A stretch of 64,000 nt of DNA, from the NCBI GenBank assembly GCA_018296165.2, contig JACKQL020000180.1, positions 1-64,000 of the forward strand, read 5' to 3'. Source of the stretch: Termitomyces sp. T153 (Eukaryota > Basidiomycota > Agaricomycetes > Agaricales > Lyophyllaceae). Positions 32,641-43,911 of this stretch are shown here, one piece after another. The notes below the pieces were generated by a model, which made no database searches, was not told the origin of the DNA, and was given only the letters and a program-made list of their open reading frames with translations. The translations under genes and the position numbers were made by a program. The number at the start of each line of letters is the position of its first letter. Positions within the stretch are counted from its first letter, which is position 1.

Positions 32641-34490
32641 TCTTTCAGACGATTGTATAAACGTATCAAATGCTATTGCTATTGAGGAAAGGACAAAAAG
32701 TGGAGCTGAATGAACCATCTACTATGTCGCATCTCAAACGTAGGAGAAAATTTCGCTCAAAAAGGTATTGTTTGTAGTGTAAATCCCAAAGTCAATGATT
32801 CGGCAAGTAGTCCATGCTTTACAGCACGAAGCTTGAGCACTACATGGTAGCATACAATAATAAGTTGATTACTCAAGTTTGTCAGATCAATCTTCGAGCA
32901 GGAGGGAAAAATCAATTTAATTTGAATTAATCTGAGGAGGGGGGGGAAGAGCCTCCCCTCTTCCTCTTCCTTTATTCTTGTCCAGAACGTAAGAAAAGCT
33001 CTTTGTAGCTTTGCATACCATCTCACGAGGACAACGAGCACATTTTGTGTGAAGGTCACCGCTAACTTGCCAAGCATCGGGAGAATCGGGAGTACACGTG
33101 GGTGGGTAGCGAGGAGGGGCAGAAGGCCCCCGACGAGGCATACGAAGCGCGTTGGAGCTCTGAAGGAAATTGAATTTTGCGTGGTAAATTCATAGTTGCG
33201 ATCAACCGCCACGTTGTTTTCGACAGTCGAACGCTAATCCCCAACGAGATTCTTCTAGCGGGTCCCGTTGATCGATACTTCCGTGAGTGCAGGTACGCAA
33301 CTTATATGATATGTCCTAGATATCGTCATGTACACTCCTTAGATGTCATCCAAACTCAGATTGAGCCATAGTCAAAGTGGCCTGATGGCCTTGCAGTATG
33401 ATTTCTCTTTCTTGCTCACAGAAGTTCACTAGAAGAGAAAAAGGAACAAGAGAGGTAATTCCAGTGGAGTCCTCATTACCTTTGGTGCGCACTATAGATA
33501 CATATCTATGTGGATGGCAAGAGTCGCAGGTTAACAGCGTTCAAGTAAGGTTCCGTTAATCCTTTTCTATTAGAACACAAATAACGCTTCTGGTGCAGTG
33601 GACCAGTTCAAGCAGCAAGAACCGGTAAGAACTCTGCGCCAAATAAAGATGTTTTTATGGATTTTTTTTAGAATAGTGCGCCAGTTGCCCTGACAGATTC
33701 AAGTCCGTATCAATTTCGTAACATGAAGTAGGTACCCACGCCACATGTTGTTCTCCAGCAATATTCAAGTAATGACCGGACATGTGAGCTGCGCTATAAC
33801 CAAAAGGAATAGAAGGAAATAAATCACTGATTAAAATATGGACATTTCAAAGGAAGACGGCGCACCGTTCACTTACTAGCCTATTATCTCAAAATTCTAC
33901 AACATCATCAACGGGACCAGACTTGTGAGATGGGCGTAAATCAATTTGAATTAGGGCCCATTCAACAGCGGTTAATAGCTCCCTTGAACCAGGGGCCGGC
34001 GTATGGCAACTGTGTGTGCATTCCATCCTTGGGACAGTAGGAATGAGCTAATAAGAAATTAATTAGGATTGGAATTCAGTATGTCGGAAGAAATGGAGGC
34101 TATATCAGTTTGTGAGAGTGTGTAAGGAAACGCGCGTACTTGGGTACAGCACCAACTTAAGATACAAGGGCGCGCATGCTCAGTGTGATGTATGTACAAC
34201 TCAAAATTGGCCAAGGGAAGAGGGTATGATAAATTCAGTCTACACGAGCTTGCACGGCAGTTTTGTCCACTTCTGCCATGTATACGTATATCAATATTTA
34301 GAGAAGAGGTGACTTGCCTGGTAGCTAGGACTATGTCTGTAAAATGAGTGTGCAAGTGGCTTGAATCACACTGATCCCATCAGGCACGACCTATCAGGCA
34401 CGACAATTGAACTGCGACCTGACCATTTACGAATGACCAATTCCTTAGCCCAGCTTTCCGCTTGGTGTTATGACTCTCAACTATAAAAGC
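32641..34490. other. Intergenic between PKS and UbiA gene
   Basis: No gene is called. A minus-strand ORF at 32917-33141 starts MPRRGPSAPPRYPP and contains CARCPREM; it is short and I cannot place it. Longer hydrophobic readings at 32757-33212 (-) are probably shadows. A run of G lies at 32938-32946. CpG content is host-like and no transposon similarity was noticed. Confidence 0.3.
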
Positions 34491-34500
34491 TTCATACCAT
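34491..34500 (+). promoter_or_regulatory. Putative TATA box of the UbiA gene
   Basis: CTATAAAAGC lies 107 bp upstream of the ATG at 34607, with a pyrimidine-rich leader between them (TTTTTCCTCC near 34540). Confidence 0.45.
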
Positions 34501-34606
34501 GAAGTGACGATACACTAACCATCCTCCGTTGACTACATTTTTCCTCCCTGGGCCACAGTGACGAAACGATACTATCAATTGCTCATTGAAACTCTCCAAA
34601 ATCGTT

Positions 34607-35957
34607 ATGAGGCTTCCTCCTGACTTGGCATCCTCTCACGTTCATCCGTATCTTGAACTTATAAGGCTGGAGAAGGTTTGGCATGAACAATCATAGTGAG
34701 CAATGTGACTCACCCATCCCAGCCCACAGGGGCTGTCCTTATGTTCTGGCCATTTGGTGTGCTTTCCGAAAGCTCCCAATACTGTTATTCTCATAGTCAA
34801 GCCTTGTAGCATGCGGTTTGACAATAGCCGCGTTTGCCACTGGTCTGCCACTACAGGTTTATGGGAGCCATCTCATCGAACGTTTTATCAGTGCTTTTCT
34901 CCTGTGCAGCTCAACTTGTACTGTCAATGACATCTTTGATAGAGAGATAGATGCTGGTGTTGGTTGGTCTATCTATGAGCTGCAATTAACAAATCTTATC
35001 TAATGATCACCAGAGCGTACAAGGGGTCGTCCGCTGGCCAGCGGTTGTATTTCAGTTTTCGTGGCCACAGTCTATCTCTTTGTACAATATATTATGGGCA
35101 TATCTTTCTTCTACGTGACTGTTGATGATCATGCGTTCGTGAACTTCTACAAGTCCTTGCTCTTTTGCTTATTCTTTTTCCAGTCTGTGGGTTGGCCTAT
35201 TTCAGCTACTTCCGCTGTAGGTAACCTCTCTGATGATCGTCCATCCTATGTCTATTTTGCACTCCATACTAATGTTTGTGCACAGATTTGCAATCTATCC
35301 GCTCTTCAAGAGGTTTACCCACTGGCCGCAAGCTTGGCTCGGATTTGCTATGAATTTTGGTATCATCACCACATGGGTTTCCCTTACTGGATGGCTCGAT
35401 GTCAAGCTTATTTCTATCGCGATGACTGGGTGTTGGTTGTAAGTTTGTTGTTAGCTATACTGGGTATGAATTCATTCTTGTTTTCCACATAGCTGGACTA
35501 TGCTTTATGGTATATATTGCTTGTCGCTACTGGCTTCCGTCGAATTTGACTTCATGCACACAATCTATGCTTGCCAAGATATTCAAGATGACATCAAGAT
35601 AGGCGTTCGATCTACAGCCATTATGTTTGGATCCTGGATCCAACCCTTACTTGTTCTGTGCGGAGTCGGCTTTGTCACTATGCTCAGTCTTGCTGGATAT
35701 ATTAATGGACAAGGCCCGTATTACTTTGTTTGTCAGTTGGAAGTACTATTGCTCATCTGGTGTGGCAATACAAGCTTGTCGATCTTGATTCACCTGCTAG
35801 TTGTTGGCATAAGTGTTCCTGTAGTTCGGTGACACCTTGAACTAATCATGGTGCAGAAAACACCAAAAATAATGGTCATCTGGGATGGATTGTATGGTGC
35901 GGCCTGATGGTTGATTATCTGTTGTCAATTGGTTTCTTCCAATATGTTAGGTCATGA
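34607..35957 (+). pseudogene. UbiA-family membrane prenyltransferase, one frameshift
   Basis: Such enzymes attach a prenyl chain to an aromatic ring (COQ2 type, or meroterpenoid pathway) in a membrane. Exons: 34607-34675, 34723-34756, 34810-34962, 35014-35134, 35184-35216, 35286-35438, 35493-35509, 35558-35812, 35857-35957. The joined reading begins MRLPPDLASS and includes FWPF and GLTIAAFATGLPLQ. It contains the first Asp-rich motif NDIFDREID (34925) and the second, YACQDIQDD (about 35564), and ends GHLGWIVWCGLMVDY before TGA 35955-35957. Two lesions: a missing base near 35735, and the 48 bp intron 35510-35557, which ends GC instead of AG (if retained it stays in frame). Otherwise it looks full length. 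It follows the PKS on the same strand, about 2 kb away. Confidence 0.8.
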
Positions 35958-36371
35958 ATTGCATTTCAGATTCACTCTTCCGAACACGATAGAAATAATC
36001 TTTTGAAGGAGGACAAAAGTGACCATCATTTCTTTGTAGATTCATTACCATTGCCATACTTTACCTACCAAGTAATCTTAGTGTAATATGACACCTTTCT
36101 CACAAATTGCTTACTGTTACCATGAAAGTCGGAATTCTGGACACAATTTCAATCCTTCACAATTTCCTGGAAGAGGAACTGTAGTATAGTAATATCTCAA
36201 CAGTCATGTATCAGATTAGAGGGAGTTTAGAGGTGCTGTTGAATAAGGACCATGTGATAAGTCTTGGCAATACCTTGTTACATACGCCCTCCAGTCATCA
36301 TATGGGTCAGAAAGGATGCCTCCAGGGATTGTTGGATCAGGTGGGATCAGGGATAAGTCGAGTAATGACAG
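35958..36371. other. Intergenic, downstream of the UbiA gene
   Basis: No coding sequence is recognised. CpG falls away from about 36180 as the decayed minus-strand Gypsy element begins. The 3' LTR of that element would be expected here, but I could not delimit it. Confidence 0.3.
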
Positions 36372-36986
36372 TTAATGACAGGGTGGACAGAGTAAGGACA
36401 GTAATGATAGTGAGGAATTGAGGGGCATGCATCTGCACCAATCAGTCTGAGGATGTGAGCTTGGCAAGTTTGGGATCCAAGTCTGGATCATACATTTCTT
36501 GGTTGGGGTTTTTAGCCAAATTCTCTCTCTCTGAGCTGGATGCTTCTGTGGGTGACTTTTCTGAAGGAGTGATACCAGCAGTGACAACAGGGGTGGGACC
36601 AGCTGTGGTTGGAGAGTTGGAAGAAGGAGTCAGGGTCTCTGGAGATCTCAGTGGGAGAAGTGCATGGAATGTGATGGCAGCAGAGGTAACAGCTGAGGTG
36701 TACTTGTTTCAGTTGGCAATATCTGATTTATGGTGGGCGTGAGCTGCAGAGCTATGGGTGTGCATGCTGTAGGAGCCAGGGGGAATGCTCCAATGAGATG
36801 ACAATGAGGAGGGTTTGGAGAAGTTCATGGGAGAGGCAGAACAAGGGCAGTGGTGTTTGCACTGGTTCTCAGTGGGTGCTCATAAATGAGAAGGGAGTAT
36901 GTCCTGCTGACAAGCATGTTTTATTGCCTGAGATCACCTCTTTTCTTTGCCTTGTTCACAATTACATTCTGACTGAGTGTGGGGCC

Positions 36987-37484
36987 TCAAGATGGCCGAG
37001 AGAACTGTTTTCCAGCAAACATTGTTGAATCATTGGGGCCAAGAAGTCCTATGTCAACAAAACATTTGTAATGTGGATTGACTGAGGTAAACTGCATAGC
37101 CATCTTGGGGATGGAGTAGAAAGGTGAGAAATACTCCTGACACTTGAAGTCCCACTCCATCAACTTGCAGGGGTATGTGGGATGAAGGTTGAAAAGCAAA
37201 GCAACATCTGAGTATCTTGCTGGTACAGGGTTGAGATTGCCATGGTAGGGGTCACTACAGCAACTGGCACCCCAATTGCAATAGACCTGGAACTGGATTG
37301 GAGAGAGGATTAGTCCAGGTGCTTGTTGGTCAAGATAGACTAAGTTAATCATTCCATCAGCAGGTTGAAACTTGACAAGTGCTTGGTGTTTGGTGCTGTA
37401 TAGTGATGGGGTGGTTGCTGCTTTTTGGATGGATTGTCTGGCTAGTTGTTGGTTGGGGTTTTCTCTGGGTGGTTGTGTGAGCAC
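36987..37484 (-). CDS. Extra ORF downstream of pol in a minus-strand chromovirus
   Basis: An uninterrupted 165-codon frame lies about 130 bp after the chromodomain region of the decayed element, in the same orientation. It reads MLTQPPRENPNQQL near the start, then GMINLVYLDQQAPG and NWGASCCSDPYHG, and ends with a run of aromatic and Cys-containing segments. In-phase or shifted sequence down to about 36372 is Ser/Pro-rich and may be a broken continuation. I do not recognise a domain. Some fungal Gypsy elements carry ORFs after pol, and this may be one. Its openness beside a pol full of stops is notable. Confidence 0.5.
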   Translation of the reverse strand: MLTQPPRENPNQQLARQSIQKAATTPSLYSTKHQALVKFQPADGMINLVYLDQQAPGLILSPIQFQVYCNWGASCCSDPYHGNLNPVPARYSDVALLFNLHPTYPCKLMEWDFKCQEYFSPFYSIPKMAMQFTSVNPHYKCFVDIGLLGPNDSTMFAGKQFSRPS

Positions 37485-37612
37485 CCCATTGAGGAGGAGG
37501 TAAAGTTAACTGGGAAGTAAGTGGAGAATTTAGTGATGCAAATGGGTAGGCTCAAGCAAGACACTGAGAGAGTGTGGCTTGATGTAGGATGAGACCATTC
37601 CTTTATAGGGTC

Positions 37613-40150
37613 TCATTTTGAAAATTTCCATAAGTCAAGAAAAATTTGAGGGTCATGTGGGGGCAGAGGGCCAGAGCTGATTGGTAATTCTGCCACATTT
37701 TCCACCCTGATTGCATCCAAATACAGTTGTAACAGAGTCAAATCTTCCACTTCATTGTGCAAGAGCCAAGTCCTGTCTCCAGATTTCCAGAGGACCTCAA
37801 ACAGTAGGTGACCTCCTGATCCAGTGTGAGACACTATTTTCTCAGCTGCCCACTCTGTTGGATGCTGCTGAGGTTCCACCACCTGTGCATCCAGCTGTCC
37901 TGGAAACAGATGATTGTTATTAGGGATGTGTATTCTGAGTAAAGAAGCATGGAATATGTTGTGGATGCCACACTGCTTCATTGAGGCAGGTAGTTTCATA
38001 TGAAAGGATTGATTACCATAATCAGTTAAAAATTAAATAGGGACCCACAAATTTAGGGATTACAGCCATTTTCATAATGTTAGGCCCCTTTGACTTCTGG
38101 TTTTTTTAGTTGTTTGGCCTGATATCCATGGATGCTGGGCTTTCCAGAGAATGTGAAGATCCACACCACTTCAAAGCCTGATGTATTGGCCACACATCAA
38201 TCCAACATGTATTTTGAAGCAAGTCTTGAAGCTCAGATAGCAGTAAGTCAGGCTGTTTCTTGATACAACTCTCCAGAAACTGTTGTATAAGTTAGTTGCA
38301 TTGGCCTTTACTGAAATCTAGTGTACTTACAGTCACTTCAAAACCATTGAGTGCTTCTTGAGAGCTACATCACCAGTTTAACAATATGTTGTCTTGACAT
38401 GTTTGATGGCCTGGGATGCTAACACCAGTAATTTCCTGGATTACATTGTATTTATACTTTTTGACAAGTGCAAGTTGTAAAATCAGTCTCTTCAGTTCAA
38501 TCAATCTGTGATGCCTTATAGAAGAAGGTAAGATGTTGATTTACACAAATAACTATTCTCCAGCAAGCCTGGCATCCACAGATATCAGGCCAAACAACTA
38601 AACAACCAGAAGTCAAAGGGAACTGATGTTATGAAAATGGCTGTGACTTGCATGCCAGTCCCTTTGGATATGTCAGGTTTTTTGTGGATACATGGACCAG
38701 GTCTCCTTCCATGAAGGGGACAGTCTTGCATTTGTGATTTGCCAGCTAAGTCTGCTTGACTCATGCTGCTAACATGCTGTCATGTGCTGCCATGATTGTG
38801 GAGTGGAATGATTGGGCATAAACTCAAATGCCAAGGTATTTGTCATGAGTGGCAACATTCCAAGTCATGGTCCTGGGCATTGTCCATGATTCAGGAAAAA
38901 GGGTGAGTAGCCTGTGCTGTCAGAATGTGCTAGGTTGATAGCAAGTTCCACAGTAAGGAATTTGAGTACCCAGTCACCTTGGGCTGGGTTGATAGCCTGA
39001 TGAATCATTTGAGTTAATGTATACTTAGCATGCTCCATGGTGCCATCCATCTGCAGGTGGTAAGTGCTTGATAGTGTTAGCTTAACTCCAATCAGAGAAT
39101 GTAGGTGAGTCTAAAAAGTGCTTGTAAAATAACTAGCTCAGTCACTGACAATGGTGTGGAGTAGTCCATGTAGCTTGTATACCTCCAAGAATATGAGCTC
39201 AGCCACATCTTTTGCTGCATACCTAGTTCTGCATGGTATGAGATGACCCTCCAAGTCAGATAGTTGATGATTACTGCAATCAAGTCAAAGGTGGCATTGC
39301 AGCTTTTTGACTTGGGAAGGGGTCCAACAAAGTTGATACCAATGACTTCCCAGTGTTACATAAGTACTGGCAGAGGTTGTAGGAGGCTGTAAGGTTTGTG
39401 ATTTGCTGGCTTTATGTGGCTGCAAGTTTGACAAGTTCAACAGTATATATGCACATCCCAGTGAATTTCCTTCCACTAGGCCTGTTCCCTCAGGTAAACC
39501 AATGTTATATTTGTGCCTAGGTGGGCCAGATCTGAATGGGCTTCTGATATTACTATCTCTTGGAGGCTCCTTCTAGCAATTCAAACATTGGGGATGCACA
39601 ATACACAAGTCCCATTTGCCTTAAGATAGATAAGCTCATCTTCAGTTATCTTGAATTCCTTATGTTCTAGGGGCTTTTCTGCTGCTTTTCAAAACATAGG
39701 GTCTTCAAAATACCTTCCTTGGATGCTTTTTGAGGAGGTCCAATGGTTCATGTCCCTTATTCAGCATTTCTGTCAGATTGACAGGTTGCTGGCTGTCAGA
39801 GGTGAATCTGCCCAGATTGTCAGCTTTATGTGCTAATTGTCTGTCACAGGCTTCTTCCTCATTTAGTGTCCTGATTTTTGCTGGAATATGTATTATGAAT
39901 CTGGGGTTTTTATTTTATGTAGTACCTGTAGTACCCTTGCCCTCCTTTTGTCCCTGTGGGTCCTGAGGACCCTTTAGGACAAAACTCTGGCTCATTTGCA
40001 CTGCAAACTTGCAGCTGGTTTCAGGTCTCCCTGTCTCTGCTGGCCATGTACAATGACCCAGACTGTTGCAGTTTCTGCCCTCCATTGCTGTGGCATTGTT
40101 CCCACTTCCACACTGTGCAGGCCACCAAACTCCCCCTGTAGATATGTCCA
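37613..40150 (-). pseudogene. Integrase and chromodomain of a decayed chromovirus
   Basis: On the minus strand the order is an RNase H to integrase linker (about 40150-39600), the integrase zinc region (SDLAHLGTNITLVYL, then CQTCSHIKP, about 39550-39400), the first catalytic Asp region mutated to GINFVGPLPKS, a core fragment with TEFAINLAHS-like sequence at 39050-38865, and the GPY/F region. After a MITE-like insert come the GIHNIFHASLLRIH motif (about 37970) and a chromodomain-like WAAEKIVSHTGSGGHLLFEV...DRTWL (about 37860-37740). Stops and frameshifts are many. Gag, protease and most of RT are missing; the copy is cut by a family B LTR to its right. Confidence 0.7.
38063..38643. mobile_element. 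MITE-like element with long inverted ends (581 bp)
   Basis: The ends CAGCCATTTTCATAATGTTA (left) and TTATGAAAATGGCTG (right) begin an inverted repeat of about 100 bp per arm, which includes CCCTTTGACTTCTGG and GTTTGGCCTGATATC. It splits the integrase reading of the surrounding minus-strand element between GLACK and IPKFVGPY. The left flank is TA (38061-38062) and the right flank TG (38644-38645), suggesting a Tc1/mariner-type TA target with one change. I found no transposase reading frame inside it. Confidence 0.6.
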
Positions 40151-40435
40151 GTTGAGTCCTCAGTTATACTAAATAATGTAGTTTGGCTTATATTACCTGT
40201 AGATGTGTACAGTTGAGTCTACAGGGTGTATTGAGTCATGAGTAAGTACAAAAAAAGTAAGTATGGTACTCACCCTCAGTCACAGTAAATAATGTAGTTT
40301 GACTGAGGATGGCTTCTGTGCATCTGAGGTAGATAGGTAAAAATAATGAAGGTTTATTGCAAAGACCAGCAAATACCAATCACTAGTCTTGGCAAGAAAG
40401 AGAGGGAAAATAAACAAGAGGTAACTGTCAGGTTT
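40151..40435. other. Short direct repeats between two elements
   Basis: The motif TAAATAATGTAGTTT occurs at about 40170 and 40286, and CCTGTAGAT.TGT.CAGTTGAGT occurs at about 40136 and 40196. No coding sequence is recognised. It may be the remains of an LTR or leader. Confidence 0.3.
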
Positions 40436-41370
40436 CACTGAGCAGACATGATGTCCTGCACTTATAACTTAGTGCTCTGGAGTTGGTGCAGACTATAGGG
40501 ACTTGCAAGGGGAAGCCAAGGGAAGCTGTCCAAGCAAGTCCAGAGTGGTCTGGAGAAGTCTAAGACCAAGTATATTCAATGTTGGGCTTGGGTGGGTGTC
40601 AGGAACAAGTTCATAGGTGAGTATATGGACTGTGGGATAAGTGGAGGCTTTGCAAGTGATGGGAATGGAGCTGGAATTTGATGGGGGATAAATCAAGAAT
40701 GTTGGGTTCTGGCCAAGTGTAGGGTGAGGTCCAGAGTTGTCATAAGAATGTTTGAAGGTTTGTAGCATGTGCACAGAGTTCATAATGATGTCAGAGATGA
40801 AAGGAACTTAGGAATAGAAAGGGAAACAGAGACAGTCAAGACAAGACAAGACAGAACTGAGAAAAGAGATAGATTTGAGACTAAAAATAGAAACAGAGAC
40901 AAAACAGAGAGAAACATGAGACACAAGTAACCAAGTTAATGTACTATCAAGACTAGAGTATGAGGTGCTACTCTATAACTTATATACTGACTACTAGAGA
41001 GCTCCAGGGGACAGTGGGTCTGGTGGTGGGGCTCATCAGAGCTGTGTGGAGTCAATGGGTGTTGGTTGTGATCAGGGGATGGGCCATGGTGACATTCTGA
41101 TGAGATCAGTTGAAGACACAGGCTGTCCTAGAATCATTGTGATGCTCTGGAGTTGGTCAGGTAAACCAGGGTGATGAGCTGGTAATGTATGCCAGAGTCA
41201 GGAACAGTGGGGGAGGGTTCCAGAAGCTCAGAAGAGGCAGGAGAAGCATTGATGGCTGTGGAGAAGGCATTGCATTTAGCCAGGGGGCCATCAGGGTTTG
41301 CCAAAGAAGCAGGAGTTACCTGGAGTGGGTGTCATGGGTCAACAAGGGTCAGGGGAGTTTGAGGGGGCAT
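40436..41370 (-). repeat. Family B LTR, reverse, truncated
   Basis: It begins TGTCAGGTTTCACTGAG on the plus strand and aligns with the solo LTR at 19596-20629 and with the reverse complement of the E2 LTR. Its right end is cut at 41370 by the family A LTR that follows. CpG is nearly gone. Confidence 0.8.
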
Positions 41371-41739
41371 TGTCAGGGGACTTCCATTTCTGACCTCCAC
41401 AACTTGTTCCAGCACCTCCACAGCTTGTTCAACATCTCTGGGGCTCTTTCTAGAACCCCAGAGATCTCTGGAGAACTGTGGAGTTCTCTGTATTACCTCA
41501 GCAATCATTGCCCTAGGGTTAGGAGTAGCTCCAGTCATCTGTACAGTAGTTCCTGCACCTCTGCCACCTACTGATGCACTGCACTGAGCAGCAGGGATCC
41601 TTAGACTTGTTCTCTTTAGATTCCCCTCTCCTCAGTGATTAGTTACTGATTGTATTGTTGTCCACCCTGCTAATATACTTTGGATTCCCCTCTGCTAGCT
41701 GCATGACTCTAATCTGCCACTTTGGAGATTGCCCTTACA
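41371..41739 (+). repeat. Family A 5' LTR of copy A2 (369 bp)
   Basis: It runs TGTCAGGGGACTTCC to TTGCCCTTACA, the same length as 15743-16111. The leader GCAGAATAAGTCTCC follows it. Confidence 0.85.
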
Positions 41740-41845
41740 GCAGAATAAGTCTCCTAAAACTGGTCTGGAAGCCCCTGATAGCCACAAGGAACCTCCAAGC
41801 TGCTACCCATTGCTTCTCCACCAGAACTGAACACTGTGGAGTTTT

Positions 41846-43229
41846 ATGTCCCAGCTTGCCAACCCAGATACACCCTCAGAGGCCCTGGCCCCACAGGACA
41901 AAGCCTGGACTTGCCTGCTTCACCTAGAAACCCAGGTGCAATTAATGCAATCATTTCTCACCCACCATACTACCAAACTCTCTACTCTCTGTCAAACAAC
42001 CAATCTTATCTCCCAGTCCCTCCAGGCACTGCTCAAATGCCTACTCCCTAACTCTGCCCCTCCTGTGGCTGTGTAACTAGCCCTGACTGCATCTGCACTC
42101 ATCTTTGTAGCTCTAGTAACCTTATGGCCATGGATACTGCATCCTGTGCTACCAGATGCATATGATAGCACCCACTCTGGTGGGGAGCAATTCCTGCAGT
42201 CCTGCCTGACCTATATCCACCTCAGCAGGGATGCCTTTGACTGTGACACATTGAAAATAGCCAGGGTGCTGTCATACATGAAGACTGAATGTGCTTCTAC
42301 TTATGTGCTACAAGTCTTCCCCCACTTTGGAGGTGTTGGAAGCTTTTCAGACTGGGCCACCTTTGAGAAGGACTTCTGTGTGGAGTTTCTTCTATTAGAC
42401 CCCACCAAGACCACAGCCTTGATGCTACATCATAGGGAGCAGTATGGACAAGGGAAGTGTACACTGGATGAGTACATTGACTCATTCTGGGCTCTGGTGG
42501 AGCAGGCTGCTTACCCCAATGGCCTCCAACTATGCCTTACTTTCTGGAATGGCTTGCACCCCACACTGGTGGAACACATTGACAATCTGGTGGAGGGTCA
42601 CTCTGATGATGAAAGGATTGCATCATGGTATGAGGTGGCCCAGGACCAATGGCAACTCATGGAGATCTGGAGGGAGCTCTGCCACCCCTATTCTGCACTG
42701 TGCTCAGCTCCAATTAGCAATCTCCACCACCCTGCACCTGCCCATCCAATGCTGGCTTTTACTCCAGCTATTCCTGCAGCATGCCCTCTGCCACCAGGGA
42801 TCCCCATGGATGTGGACACTGCCAGGCAGCTCCATGCTGCCCTGCTACTGTGCTAGAGATGCCAGAAGCCTGGGCACTTTGCATGTCACTCCAGAGCCCC
42901 CACTAAGCTCCCCAGCACCTCCAAAGGTCTGTTGGCACAGCCCTGCTTGGGCATGCCAAATGCACTGACAGTATGTGATGGCCTCCACCCCATCCACCAA
43001 CTCCCTGCAGCTTGATGTGGAGATTGAGACAATGGACACTCAGCAAACCTGCAGAGTCATGGCTCTTCTGGACAGCAGAGTAATAGGACTGTTCCTGGAC
43101 TCAGAGTTTGTCAAACACCATGGCTTGACCATGCAGCCCCTCCCCAAGCCTATTACTGTCTACAACATTGACAGAACACCTAACAAAGTGGGCACTATCA
43201 GCTCCATGGTTGATCTGGTCCTCTGTTAT
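41846..43229 (+). pseudogene. Gag and first part of protease, copy A2
   Basis: Gag opens MSQLANPDTPSEA. A capsid domain with one long open stretch (42146-42856) includes FLQSCLTYIHLSRDAF and TLDEYIDSFWALVEQ. The zinc knuckle (about 42848-42890) is broken, and a deletion joins it to the spacer. The protease reads LLDSRVIGLFLDSEFV at about 43062, with the active-site Gly changed to Arg. It stops at VDLVLCY (43229), where element C is inserted, and resumes at 49822. Confidence 0.8.
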
Positions 43230-43785
43230 TGTCAGGGAATGTCCCAGTCCCCCTTTGCTCTGTTCTCCCTCCTTATGGTTTTCCTTTATCCTCCTTACAC
43301 TTCCCTATCTGCTGGCCCCAGTTTCAACCATCAGGCTGCACTGGTTCTCTGTCTGTAATTCTGACAAGTGTCACCCCTTCTACATGGCCTCTTACTAGAC
43401 CCCTGGATTGTTTCATGTATTCTGGGCCTACCACTCATTATAGGCCTTCCATTCTCAAACCACAGGTACTTCTGACCAAGGGCTATCTCTTGGTTATATT
43501 GGTATGTAGTCATGTACAGAGAGTCAGGAGATCAAGGCCATTTACAATGGATTTCCACTTTTGATCAGACTCTGGATTTAGTTGTTGTTGGGTGTTGTTT
43601 TCAGAAGCTCTAGAGTAAATTTTCCAAACACTGGCATTGGGGATTCTTAGACTTGTTCTCTTTGGATCTCCCTCTGCCAGGTGAGTAGCTAGAACTCTAG
43701 AACTTCTTGTAGATACTGAATAAACTTTGGATCTCCCTCTGCCAGTTGTGTAACTGAGCCACAGCCTCCAGAGGTCACCCTTACA
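43230..43785 (+). repeat. 5' LTR of element C (556 bp)
   Basis: TGTCAGGGAATGTCC to GTCACCCTTACA. By eye it is about 93% identical to its partner at 49267-49821, but about 99% identical, over the shared 280 bp nearest the LTR end, to the reverse copy at 56425-56753. Confidence 0.85.
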
Positions 43786-43911
43786 GCAGAACAAGTCTCT
43801 AGATTCAGTCTGGGAGCCCCCTTTTCAATTACTTGAGCTTCTACTTGGTTCCTCAAAAGGTCTCTCCCCCACTAGTGTCTCAGTGCCTCTGTGCTCTTTC
43901 TATGATGCAGC

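Noticed and set aside
32757..33212. 151-codon minus-strand ORF between PKS and UbiA
   Set aside because: Hydrophobic and low-complexity, with no recognisable motif and overlapping other equally weak frames.
43510..43794. 94-codon minus-strand ORF repeated at 56416-56700 (+) with two changes
   Set aside because: It lies across the LTR end of element C, and the similarity is explained by near-identical LTR DNA. I see no corresponding ORF in the partner LTR at 49267-49821.
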